A DNA stretch of 64,000 bases. Source: VRUE01 sp963824215 (lineage in GTDB: Bacteria > Actinomycetota > Thermoleophilia > Solirubrobacterales > 70-9). The notes below the pieces were generated by a model, which made no database searches, was not told the DNA's origin, and saw nothing but the letters and a program-made list of their open reading frames with translations. Below, piece by piece: positions 40,143-49,318 of the stretch (its first letter is position 1; every line of letters begins with the position of its first letter). The stretch lies in contig CAWGOE010000004.1 of assembly GCA_963824215.1 (NCBI GenBank), forward strand, positions 1,054,001-1,118,000. Direction: 5' to 3'. The position numbers and the translations under genes were made by a program.

Positions 40143-41212
40143 TGCGGGGCTGGCTGGTAATCCCAATCGTTTTCGTCCTCGCGCTGGTGGTCGCGCTGCC
40201 CGTGGTCGCACTGACCGAGACGGGGGTTGAGAAGGACGTCAAGGAAGCGGCCGGCCTCGACCTCGACGAATGTGAGTCGGCCACCAACCTCGCCTCGCCC
40301 TGGCTCGAGGGGCCGCCGCTCGCCGAGCTGCGTGACGAGCCGCGGGCGGTCGCGATCGGCGACAGCATCTACCTCGTCGGCGGCACCCTGGGAATCGAGG
40401 AAATCGCACCCGAACGACACCGGCTCGACACGACCGACGAGCTGACCCGGTTCGATCCGCGCAGCGGGCGCTACGAAGAGCTGGCGCCGCTGCCGCGGCC
40501 GCTCAACCACGTGGGGCTGACCGCCTACCGCGGCGACGTCTACGTCGCCGGCGGCTACGGCCGCTTGGTCGACGCGAAGACCAGCCGCGCCTTCTTTCGC
40601 TACCACCCCGAGACCGACCGCTGGTCGCGACTGCCCGATATGCCCGCCCCTCGTGCGGCCGGCGCGGTGGGCGTCCTCGACCACCGCCTGATTTGGGCCG
40701 GCGGCGGCAAGGACAGCGTTGCCCGCTCAGAGGTGTTTGCCTACGACTTCCGTAGCCGCCGCTGGTCGCAGCTGCCCTCGATGAAGACCCGCCGCGAGCA
40801 CGTCGGCGAGGCGGTCCTCGACGGCAAGCTCTACGTGCTCGGAGGGCGGGCGCCGAAATCACTCGCCGTCGACACCGCCGAACGCTTCGATCCCGGCGCC
40901 GGTAAGTGGGAAACGCTGCCGCCGATGCCGGTCCCCAGCGGCGGCCTCGCCGCGGTCTCGCTCGACGACGCCGTGGTCACGGTCTCCGGCGGCGACGACG
41001 CCGCCGAAACGGTCACCGGCGCCATCCAAGAATTCAATCCAGCGAGCGCCGAGTGGAGGCTGCTGCCGGCGCTGCGCACCGCCCGGCACGGCCACGGGGC
41101 GACTGTCGCAAACGACGAGGTCTGGGTCTTCGGCGGCTCCGACTGCGCCTTCTTCAACGCCACCGACAAGGTCGAGCACGTGCCGGTGGGCGAGCTGCGC
41201 AGCTCGCAGTAG
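40142..41212 (+). CDS. Kelch-repeat protein, membrane anchored
   Basis: A 356-residue protein with an N-terminal helix (VIPIVFVLALVVALPVVAL) and at least five Kelch blades, each with a GG doublet and a Tyr/Trp pair: SIYLVGGTLGIEE, DVYVAGGYGRL, RLIWAGGGKDS, KLYVLGGRAPK, AVVTVSGGDDA and EVWVFGGSDCAF. Such beta-propellers are often extracellular and sugar- or protein-binding. Overlap with the glycosyltransferase stop points to a joint role in polysaccharide assembly or surface attachment. Confidence 0.82.
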   Translation: MRGWLVIPIVFVLALVVALPVVALTETGVEKDVKEAAGLDLDECESATNLASPWLEGPPLAELRDEPRAVAIGDSIYLVGGTLGIEEIAPERHRLDTTDELTRFDPRSGRYEELAPLPRPLNHVGLTAYRGDVYVAGGYGRLVDAKTSRAFFRYHPETDRWSRLPDMPAPRAAGAVGVLDHRLIWAGGGKDSVARSEVFAYDFRSRRWSQLPSMKTRREHVGEAVLDGKLYVLGGRAPKSLAVDTAERFDPGAGKWETLPPMPVPSGGLAAVSLDDAVVTVSGGDDAAETVTGAIQEFNPASAEWRLLPALRTARHGHGATVANDEVWVFGGSDCAFFNATDKVEHVPVGELRSSQ

Positions 41213-41221
41213 GGGGCCCGC

Positions 41222-42016
41222 TCAGCCGTCGCGCCGTCGCCGTCGCAGCGCCCCCACCGCCGCGGAGAGCAGCAGCCGCCTGCCCGACCGCGAGAGCTTG
41301 AGCGCGAAGCGGCGCTCGTCGTCACGGTAGTCGACGTTGACGCGGGGAATCGATAGGGGCGTCGCCCTGCGCTGGCCGCTCACCGTCGGCAGGGTGAAGG
41401 CGAAGCGATAGCCGCAGTCCGCCGCCGCGGCGGCCACCGGCTCGCTCCACTCGCCGAACGGATAGGCCAGCGTGTCGCAGCTGCCCAGCCTCTCTTTGAT
41501 CGCCAGCCGCGACTCCCACAGCTCCTGCCGTAGCTCCTCGCCAGCGAGTCGCGGCAGGTGGGGGTGGCTGAGCGTGTGACTGCCGACCTCGAACCCGGCC
41601 TCCTTCATCTCCTCCAGCATCGACCAGGTGACCGAGCGCATGGTCGTGGGAAAGCGGGGTAGGTCGTCGCGCATCTCGGGCCACTCGAACGGAGCGCCGG
41701 CATCGAGCAAGGACGGCATGACGAAGACGAAGGCGCCGAAGCCGTACTCGCGCAGCAGCGGCATCACGGTCTCGTAGTTGTCGCGGAAGCCGTCGTCGAA
41801 GGTGAGGTAGACGGAGCGGCCATTGGCGCTGCCCGTGGCGAGATCGGAGAGAGCGGCGAGGTCGCCGCCGGCGTACCCCCGGCGCCGCAACAGGGCAAGC
41901 TGGCGCTCGAAGAGCTCGGCGCTGATCGTCAGGTACCGCGGGCCCTCCGAAGCGACCGAGTGGTAGCAGAGGAACGCCGCGCTGGCGGAGCGGTTGCGAA
42001 GTCGGCGGGCGGACAC
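41222..42016 (-). CDS. polysaccharide deacetylase (NodB-type)
   Basis: A 264-residue carbohydrate esterase family 4-like protein. Motif 1 is YLTFDDGFRDNYE (catalytic and metal Asp), motif 2 EVGSHTLSHPHLPRL (His-x3-His), and the TLAYPFGEWSEPVAAAAADCG segment matches the third region. No signal peptide: the N-terminus SARRLRNRSASAAFLCYHSV leads straight to the first strand, so it acts in the cytoplasm or is otherwise exported. Diverges from the deacetylase at 42079. Confidence 0.88.
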   Translation of the reverse strand: MSARRLRNRSASAAFLCYHSVASEGPRYLTISAELFERQLALLRRRGYAGGDLAALSDLATGSANGRSVYLTFDDGFRDNYETVMPLLREYGFGAFVFVMPSLLDAGAPFEWPEMRDDLPRFPTTMRSVTWSMLEEMKEAGFEVGSHTLSHPHLPRLAGEELRQELWESRLAIKERLGSCDTLAYPFGEWSEPVAAAAADCGYRFAFTLPTVSGQRRATPLSIPRVNVDYRDDERRFALKLSRSGRRLLLSAAVGALRRRRRDG

Positions 42017-42078
42017 GGCGAGGAGTGTAGGAGGAGGGCGGATTGTCCGCCGGGCGATGCGACTAACCTGGCCGCCCT

Positions 42079-42807
42079 ATGCCCGATGCCCGCCAGCTCC
42101 GCCGCGCCGTTCGGGGCGCGATACCGCGCTCCGTGCGCCAGCGGCTCTACGACTGGAGCCCGTCGCGGCGACGGCGCTGGCGGCGCGTGCCCGGACTCGA
42201 ATCGGCGCCGCCGGGCGCCGGCGCGGTGCTCACCTTCGACGATGGCCCCGATCCCGAGGGCACCCCGCCGGTGCTCGAGGCGCTGGGCACGGCCGGCGCC
42301 GGGGGGACGTTCTTCGTCCTCGGTCGCCACGTCGCCGAACATCCGGAGCTGGCGCGGGAGATCGTCGAGCGAGGTCACGAGATAGCCCTGCACGGCATGG
42401 ACCACCGGCGCCACGATCAGCTCTCCGAGGCAGAGGCAGAGCGCGAGCTGAGCGAGGGCATCGCCGCAATCGAGGCTGCAGTTGGACGGCGACCGGCTTG
42501 GTACCGGCCGCCCTTCGGCGCGTCCTCCCCCGCCCTCGCCACGGTCTGCGAGCGGCTCGGGCTCGGGCTCGCCTACTGGACGGCCTGGGGCCAGGACTGG
42601 GAGGAGAGCTCGCCCGAGCGCATCGCCACGCTGGTCGAACGCGACCTGGCCCCCGGCTCAGTCGTCCTCCTGCACGACTCTGCCCGCTACGCCCAGCGCG
42701 GCAGCGCCGCCGCCACCGCCGGCGCGGTGCCGCTGATCGCCTCGGCGGCCGCCGAGGCGGGCCTCAACCTCGTCACGCTCAGCGCAGCAACCGGCAATGC
42801 CGGCTGA
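42079..42807 (+). CDS. polysaccharide deacetylase (peptidoglycan/chitooligosaccharide type)
   Basis: A 242-residue NodB-domain protein: AVLTFDDGPDPEGTPPVLEA (motif 1), GHEIALHGMDHRRHDQL (motif 2, metal His pair), RPPFGASSPAL (motif 3, RPPxG), AYWTAWGQDWEE (motif 4) and VVLLHDSARYA (motif 5). All five motifs are intact, so it should be active. An 11-base overlap with the Alg14-like gene couples it to sugar transfer; it may deacetylate an N-acetylhexosamine unit of the polymer. Confidence 0.9.
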   Translation: MPDARQLRRAVRGAIPRSVRQRLYDWSPSRRRRWRRVPGLESAPPGAGAVLTFDDGPDPEGTPPVLEALGTAGAGGTFFVLGRHVAEHPELAREIVERGHEIALHGMDHRRHDQLSEAEAERELSEGIAAIEAAVGRRPAWYRPPFGASSPALATVCERLGLGLAYWTAWGQDWEESSPERIATLVERDLAPGSVVLLHDSARYAQRGSAAATAGAVPLIASAAAEAGLNLVTLSAATGNAG

Positions 42808-43264
42808 GCGACCGCGGCGAACGCTGCTGGTCTGCTCGCCCGGGGGGCACCTGCTCCAGCTGCTCAGCCTGCGACCAGCGTGGGAGGACATGGAGCGCAC
42901 CTGGATCACCCTCGAGGCGCCGGACTCCGACTACCTGCTGCGCGACGAGCGGAAAGTGCTGGCGCGCGGGCCGACCAACCGCAGCGTCCGCGCCCTCGTC
43001 GCGAACCTCGCCCTCGCCTGGCGGGTGATCCGCAGGGAGCGCCCCGACGCGATCCTCTCCACCGGCGCCGCCCTCGCCGTGCCCTTCTTCCTGGTCGGCA
43101 AGCTGCACGGCGCGCGGTTGGTCTACGTCGAGAGCCTCACTCGCACCGATGGCCTCTCGCTCGCCGGGCGGCTCGTCTACCCGTTCGCCGACGCCTTCTT
43201 CGTCCAGTGGCCGGGGGCCGGCGGGGGCCGGCGGCGCGTTCGCTTCGCCGGGAGGCTGCTGTGA
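42797..43264 (+). CDS. Alg14/PssD-like glycosyltransferase membrane subunit
   Basis: A 155-residue protein resembling the acceptor-binding, membrane-associated half of Alg13/Alg14-type UDP-sugar transferases: TLLVCSPGGHLLQLLSL (the S-x-G-G-H motif), ILSTGAALAVPFFLVGKL and VYVESLTRTDGLSLAGRLVY. It lacks the nucleotide-sugar half, which is encoded by the next gene (GTGA overlap at 43261). Together they should form one active transferase in the polysaccharide pathway. Confidence 0.88.
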   Translation: MPAERPRRTLLVCSPGGHLLQLLSLRPAWEDMERTWITLEAPDSDYLLRDERKVLARGPTNRSVRALVANLALAWRVIRRERPDAILSTGAALAVPFFLVGKLHGARLVYVESLTRTDGLSLAGRLVYPFADAFFVQWPGAGGGRRRVRFAGRLL

Positions 43265-43722
43265 TCTTCGCCACCGTCGGCAGCCACCCGACCTTCCGCT
43301 TCGACCGCTTCCTGCGTGCGCTGGAAGCGCTGCCGGCCGGCGAGCTGGTCGTCCAGCACGGGCCCGGTGAGCCGCCGGCCAACGCCACTCGCGCGACGCC
43401 CTGGCTGACCTTCGCCGAGATCGTCGCGGAGATGGAGCGAGCGACCCACGTGGTCAGCCACGCCGGCGTGGGAACGATCCTCTGCGCGACGCGGGCCGGC
43501 CAGGTCCCGGTCGTGCTGCCGCGCCTGAGCAGCTTCGGCGAGACGGTCGACGATCACCAGCTCGAGCTCGGCCGCCGCCTCGCCGGCGACGGGCGGCTGA
43601 TTCTGGTCGAGGACGAGTCCCGACTGGCGGCTGCGGTGGCCGCGGCGCCGCCGCGAGGAGCCGCAGCCATTCTGGACGGCTCGGAGCTGATCGACGCAGT
43701 GCGGGCCGAGCTGCTGGCCTGA
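43261..43722 (+). CDS. Alg13/PssE-like glycosyltransferase catalytic subunit
   Basis: A 153-residue GT28 C-terminal-like protein that completes the Alg13/Alg14-type enzyme: MIFATVGSHPTFRFDRFLRA, WLTFAEIVAEMERATHVVSH, AGVGTILCATRAGQVPVVLP and VDDHQLELGRRLA, the nucleotide-sugar-binding signature. GTG 43261 overlaps the previous stop. The last codons, encoding AELLA-stop, form half of a perfect 50-bp palindrome shared with the end of the convergent glycosyltransferase gene. Confidence 0.88.
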   Translation: MIFATVGSHPTFRFDRFLRALEALPAGELVVQHGPGEPPANATRATPWLTFAEIVAEMERATHVVSHAGVGTILCATRAGQVPVVLPRLSSFGETVDDHQLELGRRLAGDGRLILVEDESRLAAAVAAAPPRGAAAILDGSELIDAVRAELLA

Positions 43723-43754
43723 GCCGGCGCGCCGGCTCAGGCCAGCAGCTCGGC
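43705..43754. repeat. perfect 50-bp palindrome across two convergent gene ends
   Basis: Positions 43705-43729 are the exact reverse complement of 43730-43754 with no spacer. Both stop codons (43720-43722 plus, 43737-43739 minus) and the last codons (AELLA) of both genes lie within it. It can form a 25-bp hairpin in either transcript and probably acts as a bidirectional terminator. Confidence 0.95.
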
Positions 43755-44795
43755 GTAGATCGCTTCCAGGCGCCCGGTCACTTCCTCGGCGTTGAGGCGG
43801 CGGGCGCGCTCGCGCGCCGCCGCGCCGAGCCGCTCACGCAGCTCGGCGTCAGCCGCCAGCTTCGCGAGGGCGCCGGCGAGAGCGCCCGGATCGCCGGGCG
43901 GGACGACGAGGCCCTCGACGCCATCGGCGAGCACGTCGGGGACGCCGCCCACGGCCGTGGCGACGATCGCCCTCCCCCACGCCATCGCCTCCAGCACCGC
44001 CATCGGCAGCCCCTCCGAGGTCGAGGGCAGGACGAAGATCGCCACCTCGCGCAGCAGCTCCGCCTTCTCGTCCTCCCCCAGCCAGCCGCGCCACTCGAGG
44101 CCGGGCCGACGGCCGAGCAGCTCGCGGCCGCGCTCGGGCAGCTCGCCCGGCCCGCAGAGGACGACCCTGAGCGCCTCGAGCTCCGGCCGCTCAAGCGCCG
44201 CCAGCAGCTCCTCGCCCCCCTTGACCGGGTTGGCGAAGCCGCCGAGGTAGAGGGCCGCGGTCTCCCCCTCGCCGCGGCCAGGGGGCACGGCCGGCGCTGC
44301 TGGCGCGGCGTTGGGGACAACCAGCACGCCGCTCGCGCCGTAGGCCGCTTCGAGCGCCGCAGCGCTGGCGGCGGAGACGGCGAGGACGACGTCGGCGGTG
44401 CGAAAGGCGAGGCGGAAGAGCGCCACCCGCAGCGGGCCGAGTCGAGCGCGCTCGGAGGCGACGTCGCCGGGGCCGGAGTGCATGTGGAGGATCACGCGGC
44501 GGCACAGCGCCTTGGCGAGCAGGACGCAGATCGCCTTGCGCAGCAGGCTGCCCCTCACAGTGGCGTGGATGTGGACGATCCGGCCGCGGCCGCGCAGGCT
44601 CCACCAGGCGAGGCGCCAGAGGGCGAGGCAGAAGACGGCGAGCCGCTCGGCCCAGCCGGTGCCGCGATGGGTGGCGACGAACTCCAGCCTGTAGCGCTCG
44701 CCGAGCGGCGAAGCAAGCAGGCTGCGCATCACCGCCCGCATGCCGCCGCGCACGTCGGGCCCCAGCTGCAGGACGCGCGGGTGCTCAGCCGCCAC
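43737..44795 (-). CDS. glycosyltransferase family 4
   Basis: A 352-residue GT-B enzyme: RVLQLGPDVRGGMRAVMRSL at the start, HIHATVRGSLLRK, VILHMHSGPGD, ALYLGGFANPVKGGEELLAA and the donor site FVLPSTSEGLPMAVLEAMAW near residue 255. GTG 44795 lies 11 bases inside the upstream gene, so expression is coupled. It is the last gene of a ten-gene minus-strand run (55.7 to 43.7 kb). Confidence 0.88.
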   Translation of the reverse strand: MAAEHPRVLQLGPDVRGGMRAVMRSLLASPLGERYRLEFVATHRGTGWAERLAVFCLALWRLAWWSLRGRGRIVHIHATVRGSLLRKAICVLLAKALCRRVILHMHSGPGDVASERARLGPLRVALFRLAFRTADVVLAVSAASAAALEAAYGASGVLVVPNAAPAAPAVPPGRGEGETAALYLGGFANPVKGGEELLAALERPELEALRVVLCGPGELPERGRELLGRRPGLEWRGWLGEDEKAELLREVAIFVLPSTSEGLPMAVLEAMAWGRAIVATAVGGVPDVLADGVEGLVVPPGDPGALAGALAKLAADAELRERLGAAARERARRLNAEEVTGRLEAIYAELLA

Positions 44796-45762
44796 GGTCG
44801 TCCCCGGCCGCCGGCAGGGTGACGTTGGTGACGTCGCCGCTGCCGGGCAGCGACGGGGGCGGGCCCCACCGGCGCAGGTAGAAGTCCACCGTGCCGCGCA
44901 GGGTGCCGATGGCGGTTGCCCAGGGGTCCGCGACGGAGCCGCCGCGCAGCGGCGTCAGCCGGACGGCGGCCCGCGCCAGCTCCTCGAGCGCCTCGTAAAA
45001 GGCGCGCACGGTGATGAACGCCGCGCCGCGCAACCCGGCGGCACGGTAGGCATACGCCGCCCCGTTGCGGGTCATCAGGTACGCCCACGGGCCCGGCCGG
45101 TTCGTCCCGCCAGGCATCTGGTCCCCCAGCGCGCCGGTCACGACGCCGACCCGGAACCCGGCGCGCCCGATGCGCAGGCAGAGGTCGGCCTCCTCGCAAT
45201 AGCTCCAGAGTCGCTCGTCGAAGCCCCCGGTCTGGGCCAGCGCGTCCGCCCGGATCAGCATCGTGCCGCCGTCGACCCAGTCGCAGGGAGCGACCCCGTC
45301 CTCGACCTCGCGCGGCTCGGCCAGATGCGTGGTTGACCCGTTCGAGCGGGTGCGCCCGCCGAACGAGAACGGGGTCTCCGTGTCTGCGAAGACGAGGGCG
45401 GGGCCCAGCACGCCGTACTCGGGGTGGGCGGCTGCGGCGGCAAGGAGCGTCGCAAGCGCGCCGAGCCGCAGGCGCGCATCGTGCGTGAGTACAAGCAGCA
45501 GATCGCATCCCCGGTCCAGCTGCCGCTCGATGCCGAGGTTCATCCCGGCGGCGTAGCCGAGGTTGTGAGTGGCCCGCAGGAGCTCGCAGCCGGGCGGGAC
45601 GACGGGATCGAGCTCGCCTGGGGTGGCCGGGTTGTGGACGACGAGGATCTGCTCGGGCGTGACCCCCTGGCCGAGTAGCGAGTCGAGCAGAGGCTCGTGC
45701 ACGGCGCTCGTGCCGTAGGTCAGGATGACGATCCTCAGCCGCGGCTCGGTCAGGGAGACCAT
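44785..45762 (-). CDS. glycosyltransferase family 2 (rhamnosyltransferase-like)
   Basis: A 325-residue GT-A enzyme: RIVILTYGTSAVHEPLLDSL, ILVVHNPATPG, LLRATHNLGYAAGMNLGIER, LLLVLTHDARLRLGAL and the catalytic-base region DERLWSYCEEADLCLRIGRA. The ENxGxAxGxN-like HNLGYAAGMN and E-E-x-D-L pattern is typical of rhamnosyl- and related transferases. ATG 45762 overlaps the previous stop by 13 bases. Confidence 0.88.
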   Translation of the reverse strand: MVSLTEPRLRIVILTYGTSAVHEPLLDSLLGQGVTPEQILVVHNPATPGELDPVVPPGCELLRATHNLGYAAGMNLGIERQLDRGCDLLLVLTHDARLRLGALATLLAAAAAHPEYGVLGPALVFADTETPFSFGGRTRSNGSTTHLAEPREVEDGVAPCDWVDGGTMLIRADALAQTGGFDERLWSYCEEADLCLRIGRAGFRVGVVTGALGDQMPGGTNRPGPWAYLMTRNGAAYAYRAAGLRGAAFITVRAFYEALEELARAAVRLTPLRGGSVADPWATAIGTLRGTVDFYLRRWGPPPSLPGSGDVTNVTLPAAGDDRGG

Positions 45763-46697
45763 TCCTCGACCAGCTCGCGGTTGCCGGCGATCCAGCGCCG
45801 GTCGCGCAGGTACAGGAAGAGCCCCGCCGGCCAGGCGATCGCGGTCCACAGCCGGCTCGGCGAGAGCGCCAGCTGGCGCCGCGGGCCAGTGCCCTCGAGC
45901 AACCAGTAGCGAACGCAGTTGGCGTGGGCGCGCAGGCGCGAGCGCAGGCGCATCCGCTTCGGCATCGCCGCGTACTCGCGCCAGTAGGTGAGCTGTGAGG
46001 CGGGGAAGCGCAGGCGCAGCTCGGTCTCGCGATCGGTGAGGCCGCCGCTGCGATAGTCGGTGAAGGCCCAGATCTCGTTGACGTAGCGGGTGCCGTAGCC
46101 AGCCGCGATCCGGTTCCAGACCAGCTGCGGGGTGACGTGCCAACCGGCGTCCTCCGGGAAGGGGAACTGCGCCAGCACCTCGCGCCGGAACATGCCGATC
46201 TTGTCGCCGTATACCCCGTGCAGGGCGATCAGCTCGAAGGCGTCGGAGTCGAAGACATCTTCCGGGTAGGTGTCGCAGACGAGCGCGCCGTCCGGGTCGA
46301 CTCGGACGCCCTCGACGTCGGCGAAGCCGTCACGACGCTCGGCGGGGATCGATTCCCAGGCGGCCAGCATCCGCTCCAGAGCGTCGGGCTTGTACCAATC
46401 GTCGGAGTCGATGATCGCGCAGAGCTCGCCACTTGCGCGCTCGACCGCGCGGTTCACCGCCGCGTGCTTGCCCTGGTTCTCCTGCCACTCATAGACGATC
46501 GGAAAATCCGCCTCCGCCCGTAGCGAGTGGACCAGCTCCCCGGTCTCGTCGGTCGAGCCGTCGTCGATGATGACCCACTCGAAGTCGCGCAGCGTCTGCT
46601 CCATCAGGCTGCGGTAGAGGCGCGGCAGCGTCCCGGCTCGCTGATAAGCGGTGGTGAGGATGCTGATCCGGGCCATCGCCCTCCCGTCGTCGCTCAT
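45750..46697 (-). CDS. glycosyltransferase family 2
   Basis: A 315-residue GT-A enzyme with the canonical start RISILTTAYQRAGTLPRLYR, DFEWVIIDDGSTDETGELV, NQGKHAAVNRAVE, and CAIIDSDDWYKPDALER carrying the DxD-type metal site. The C-terminal third has an amphipathic or membrane-associated stretch (LWTAIAWPAGLFLYLRDRR). ATG 46697 overlaps the flippase stop (ATGA). Confidence 0.9.
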   Translation of the reverse strand: MSDDGRAMARISILTTAYQRAGTLPRLYRSLMEQTLRDFEWVIIDDGSTDETGELVHSLRAEADFPIVYEWQENQGKHAAVNRAVERASGELCAIIDSDDWYKPDALERMLAAWESIPAERRDGFADVEGVRVDPDGALVCDTYPEDVFDSDAFELIALHGVYGDKIGMFRREVLAQFPFPEDAGWHVTPQLVWNRIAAGYGTRYVNEIWAFTDYRSGGLTDRETELRLRFPASQLTYWREYAAMPKRMRLRSRLRAHANCVRYWLLEGTGPRRQLALSPSRLWTAIAWPAGLFLYLRDRRWIAGNRELVEEWSP

Positions 46698-48196
46698 CCG
46701 GCGGACGCCACCGTGTCGCGCCGACGCAGCGGCGGAAACTCGAGCTGGCTTGGCAGGAAGCCGCGGCGGGTGGCGATCAGCCAGTAGGGGATCGCGTAGA
46801 TCGCGGTCGCGATCGCAAGCAGCACGATCGCGCTCAGCCGCCCGGAGGGAACGCCGACGGCGAGCGCCAGCACCGCCGGCGGGACACCGAGCCCGAGGGC
46901 GAGCGCCCCGGTCGGCACCGTGCCCGCGGTCAGGTCGCGAAGCGGCAGGCTGAAGAGCCGCAGGAAGCGCCAGTTGAAAGCAAGGCTGCCGACCGTGACG
47001 GCGAGAAAGGTCCCGCCAACCACGCCCCAGAGGCCGAACAAAGGCGCCAGCGCCACCGTGAGGATCACGTTCAGGATCGCGATCATCACCGCGTTGGCGG
47101 AGGCGAGGCCGGGATGGCCGGCGCCGATCGCGATCGTGGTTCCGACACCGGTGGTCATGTTGATCATGTAGGCGAGGGTGAGGAAGGGGACGAGCAGCTC
47201 GGAATCTCCGGGCGCCTCCCCGAGCCAGGCGATCAGCAGGAACGGGGCGGTGACCGCGGTCAGCGTAAACAGGGGGAAGGAGATCGCGCTGGCTCGCAGC
47301 GTGTAGCGCCTGTACATCTCGCCGATCACCTCGCGTCCCTCGTCGACGATGCGGGCAGCGGCGGTCGGAACCATCGCCGAGACGCTGAGCACGGCGACGC
47401 TGCGCACCGCCAGCACCACCCGCGAGGCGATCTCGTAGACGGCGGCGGCCCGGATGCCGACCATCAGCGCCACGATCACCTTGTCGGTCTGGAAGTTGAC
47501 GAGGTCGGCGAGCCAGCCGATCTGGTCCTTGATGCTGAAGGCGAGCACGTCTTTGACCAGCGCCCGCGATGGCGGCGCGAGGTAGGGCGCCCGCCAGACG
47601 TAGCGCATCGCGAAGGCAGCCGGGATCAGGGCGACCACGCCCGCAGCGGCGTTGGCGACCGCGTACACCACGAGGCTGGAGCTGGCGAAGAGAGCGGCGA
47701 CGCTGAAGGCGAAGTTAATCGTCACGCCGATCGTCGTCGAGACGTTCGGCGGCACCATGCGGCGCAACCCGAGCCCGACCGCGTTGAGGACGCCGTCGAT
47801 CCCGTTGAGCGTCCAGATCGCCACCGAGGAGAGCAGCACCAGCCGCATCTCGCCGCTGTCGAGGACGCCAAGCTGATCGCTGGCGAAGGGCGCAAGGAAG
47901 AAGGCCGCGATCGCGATCACAACCCCGACGAAGAGCGTGGCGAGCAGGCCGAGACCGACGCATTCCTCGATCCGGCGGTGTTCGTCGGCCGCGTCGTAGA
48001 CGGCGATGAAGCGGATCAGCGCGCGCCCGATCCCGAGATCCAGCAGGCCGGCGTAGCTGGCGAAGGCGCCGGTCACCGCCCAGACCCCGAAGGCGTCGAG
48101 GCCGAGGCGCGAGATCATCAGCGGCGCCAGCAGGAAGCTGAACAGGTAGCCGGCGATCAGGCTGCCCGACTGGGCCAGGGTGTTGCGGAAGAGCAT
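46694..48196 (-). CDS. polysaccharide flippase (MATE/MVF-type, Wzx-like)
   Basis: A 500-residue protein with about 12-14 hydrophobic helices and no soluble domain, starting RNTLAQSGSLIAGYLFSFLL. This is the normal layout of oligosaccharide-lipid flippases of the Wzx/RfbX group, which move undecaprenyl-linked repeat units across the membrane. It sits with the polymerase-like and chain-length genes of the same locus, which completes a Wzx/Wzy-type pathway. Confidence 0.88.
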   Translation of the reverse strand: MLFRNTLAQSGSLIAGYLFSFLLAPLMISRLGLDAFGVWAVTGAFASYAGLLDLGIGRALIRFIAVYDAADEHRRIEECVGLGLLATLFVGVVIAIAAFFLAPFASDQLGVLDSGEMRLVLLSSVAIWTLNGIDGVLNAVGLGLRRMVPPNVSTTIGVTINFAFSVAALFASSSLVVYAVANAAAGVVALIPAAFAMRYVWRAPYLAPPSRALVKDVLAFSIKDQIGWLADLVNFQTDKVIVALMVGIRAAAVYEIASRVVLAVRSVAVLSVSAMVPTAAARIVDEGREVIGEMYRRYTLRASAISFPLFTLTAVTAPFLLIAWLGEAPGDSELLVPFLTLAYMINMTTGVGTTIAIGAGHPGLASANAVMIAILNVILTVALAPLFGLWGVVGGTFLAVTVGSLAFNWRFLRLFSLPLRDLTAGTVPTGALALGLGVPPAVLALAVGVPSGRLSAIVLLAIATAIYAIPYWLIATRRGFLPSQLEFPPLRRRDTVASAG

Positions 48197-48202
48197 CGTG
48201 CC

Positions 48203-49318
48203 CTAGCTTCCCGCTCGCGGGCGGACGAGATGCTCCCGGTAGGCCGCCAGCGTCGCCGCGCCCACCGTCCCCCAGTCCGAGCCGGAGGCAGCCGAGCGGC
48301 GTGCTCCCTCGGCGAACCGCGAGCACAGCTCGTCGTCGCGAAGGAGCTGGGTCACTGACCCCGCCAGGGCGCTCGGGTCCTCGGAGGCGACCGCCAGCCC
48401 CGAGCCATCGGCGACCAGCTCGGGCAACCCACCGACTTCGCTGACCACCAGCGGTCGCCCGTACCGCTTGGCGAGCGAGCCGACACCACTCTGGCTCGCC
48501 TGCCTGTAGGGCAGCACGACGCAGCGCGCGGCGGCGAAGAGCGCCGGCACCTGCTCGTCGGCGATGTACTCGCGGCGCAGGGTGACGCGCTCGTCCGCCA
48601 ACGCCGGATGGTCCTCCAGCTCGCCGTCGCCGGCGATCGTCAAGGTCGCCTCGGGGAGACTCGCCCAGACCTCGGTCATCGCGTCGAGCAGCACGTCCAC
48701 GCCCTTGTAGTGGCCAAGGCGGCCGAAGAAGAGGACCTCCGGGCGGTCCGGCAGCGGCGCCGGCGTGACCGGGTCGACCCCATGGGGGACGACGATGATC
48801 GGCGCGCGCGGACGGGCGATCTCTTCCAGCTCATCGCGCAGCGCCTCGGCGTGGACGAAGATCAGCCCGGCGCTGCGGACCAGGGCCGCATTGCCGAGCA
48901 GCCCGGACTTCGACTTGCGTTCGCCGGGATGGCGAACCGGGTCGTGGACGGTCAGCGCGAAGCGCCGCGGGCGGGCGCCGCTGGCAACCACGAGGCGAAC
49001 GTCGGTCCCGATCGACTCCTGCAGATGGACCACGTCCGGCCTGAGGCGGCGGATCTGACGAGCGAGGCCGACGGTATCGACCAGCCCGCGCGCCGAGCGC
49101 ACCCGTCCCGGGATCGAGAGGTGGAGGACGCTCGCCGGCGTCATCTCCGCCACGAACTCCGCCGCCGCGCCCGGGCGGTCGCCGAATTCCTCGTCGTGGC
49201 GACGGGTCAGGAGCGTCACTTGCGCTCCGGCGCGCTCCTCGCCGGCGGCGAGCATCGCGTTGTAGCGGAAGTGGAAGTCGCAGGCGAGCACGACCTTGAG
49301 CCGCGGCGAATCGCTCAC
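48203..49318 (-). CDS. glycosyltransferase family 4
   Basis: A 371-residue GT-B enzyme: LKVVLACDFHFRYNAMLAAG, DVVHLQESIGTDVRLVVASG, FALTVHDPVRHPGERKS, VLFFGRLGHYKGVDVLLDAM, VVLPYRQASQSGVGSLAKRY and the C-terminal donor region. GTG 49318 overlaps the stop of the deacetylase gene (GTGA). The SQSGVGSLA segment replaces the more common SEGFGxxxLE motif of GT4 enzymes. Confidence 0.88.
   Translation of the reverse strand: MSDSPRLKVVLACDFHFRYNAMLAAGEERAGAQVTLLTRRHDEEFGDRPGAAAEFVAEMTPASVLHLSIPGRVRSARGLVDTVGLARQIRRLRPDVVHLQESIGTDVRLVVASGARPRRFALTVHDPVRHPGERKSKSGLLGNAALVRSAGLIFVHAEALRDELEEIARPRAPIIVVPHGVDPVTPAPLPDRPEVLFFGRLGHYKGVDVLLDAMTEVWASLPEATLTIAGDGELEDHPALADERVTLRREYIADEQVPALFAAARCVVLPYRQASQSGVGSLAKRYGRPLVVSEVGGLPELVADGSGLAVASEDPSALAGSVTQLLRDDELCSRFAEGARRSAASGSDWGTVGAATLAAYREHLVRPRAGS

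Noticed and set aside
47114..48358. 414-codon plus-strand frame opposite the flippase
   Set aside because: Charged low-complexity translation typical of the complement of a hydrophobic membrane protein gene.
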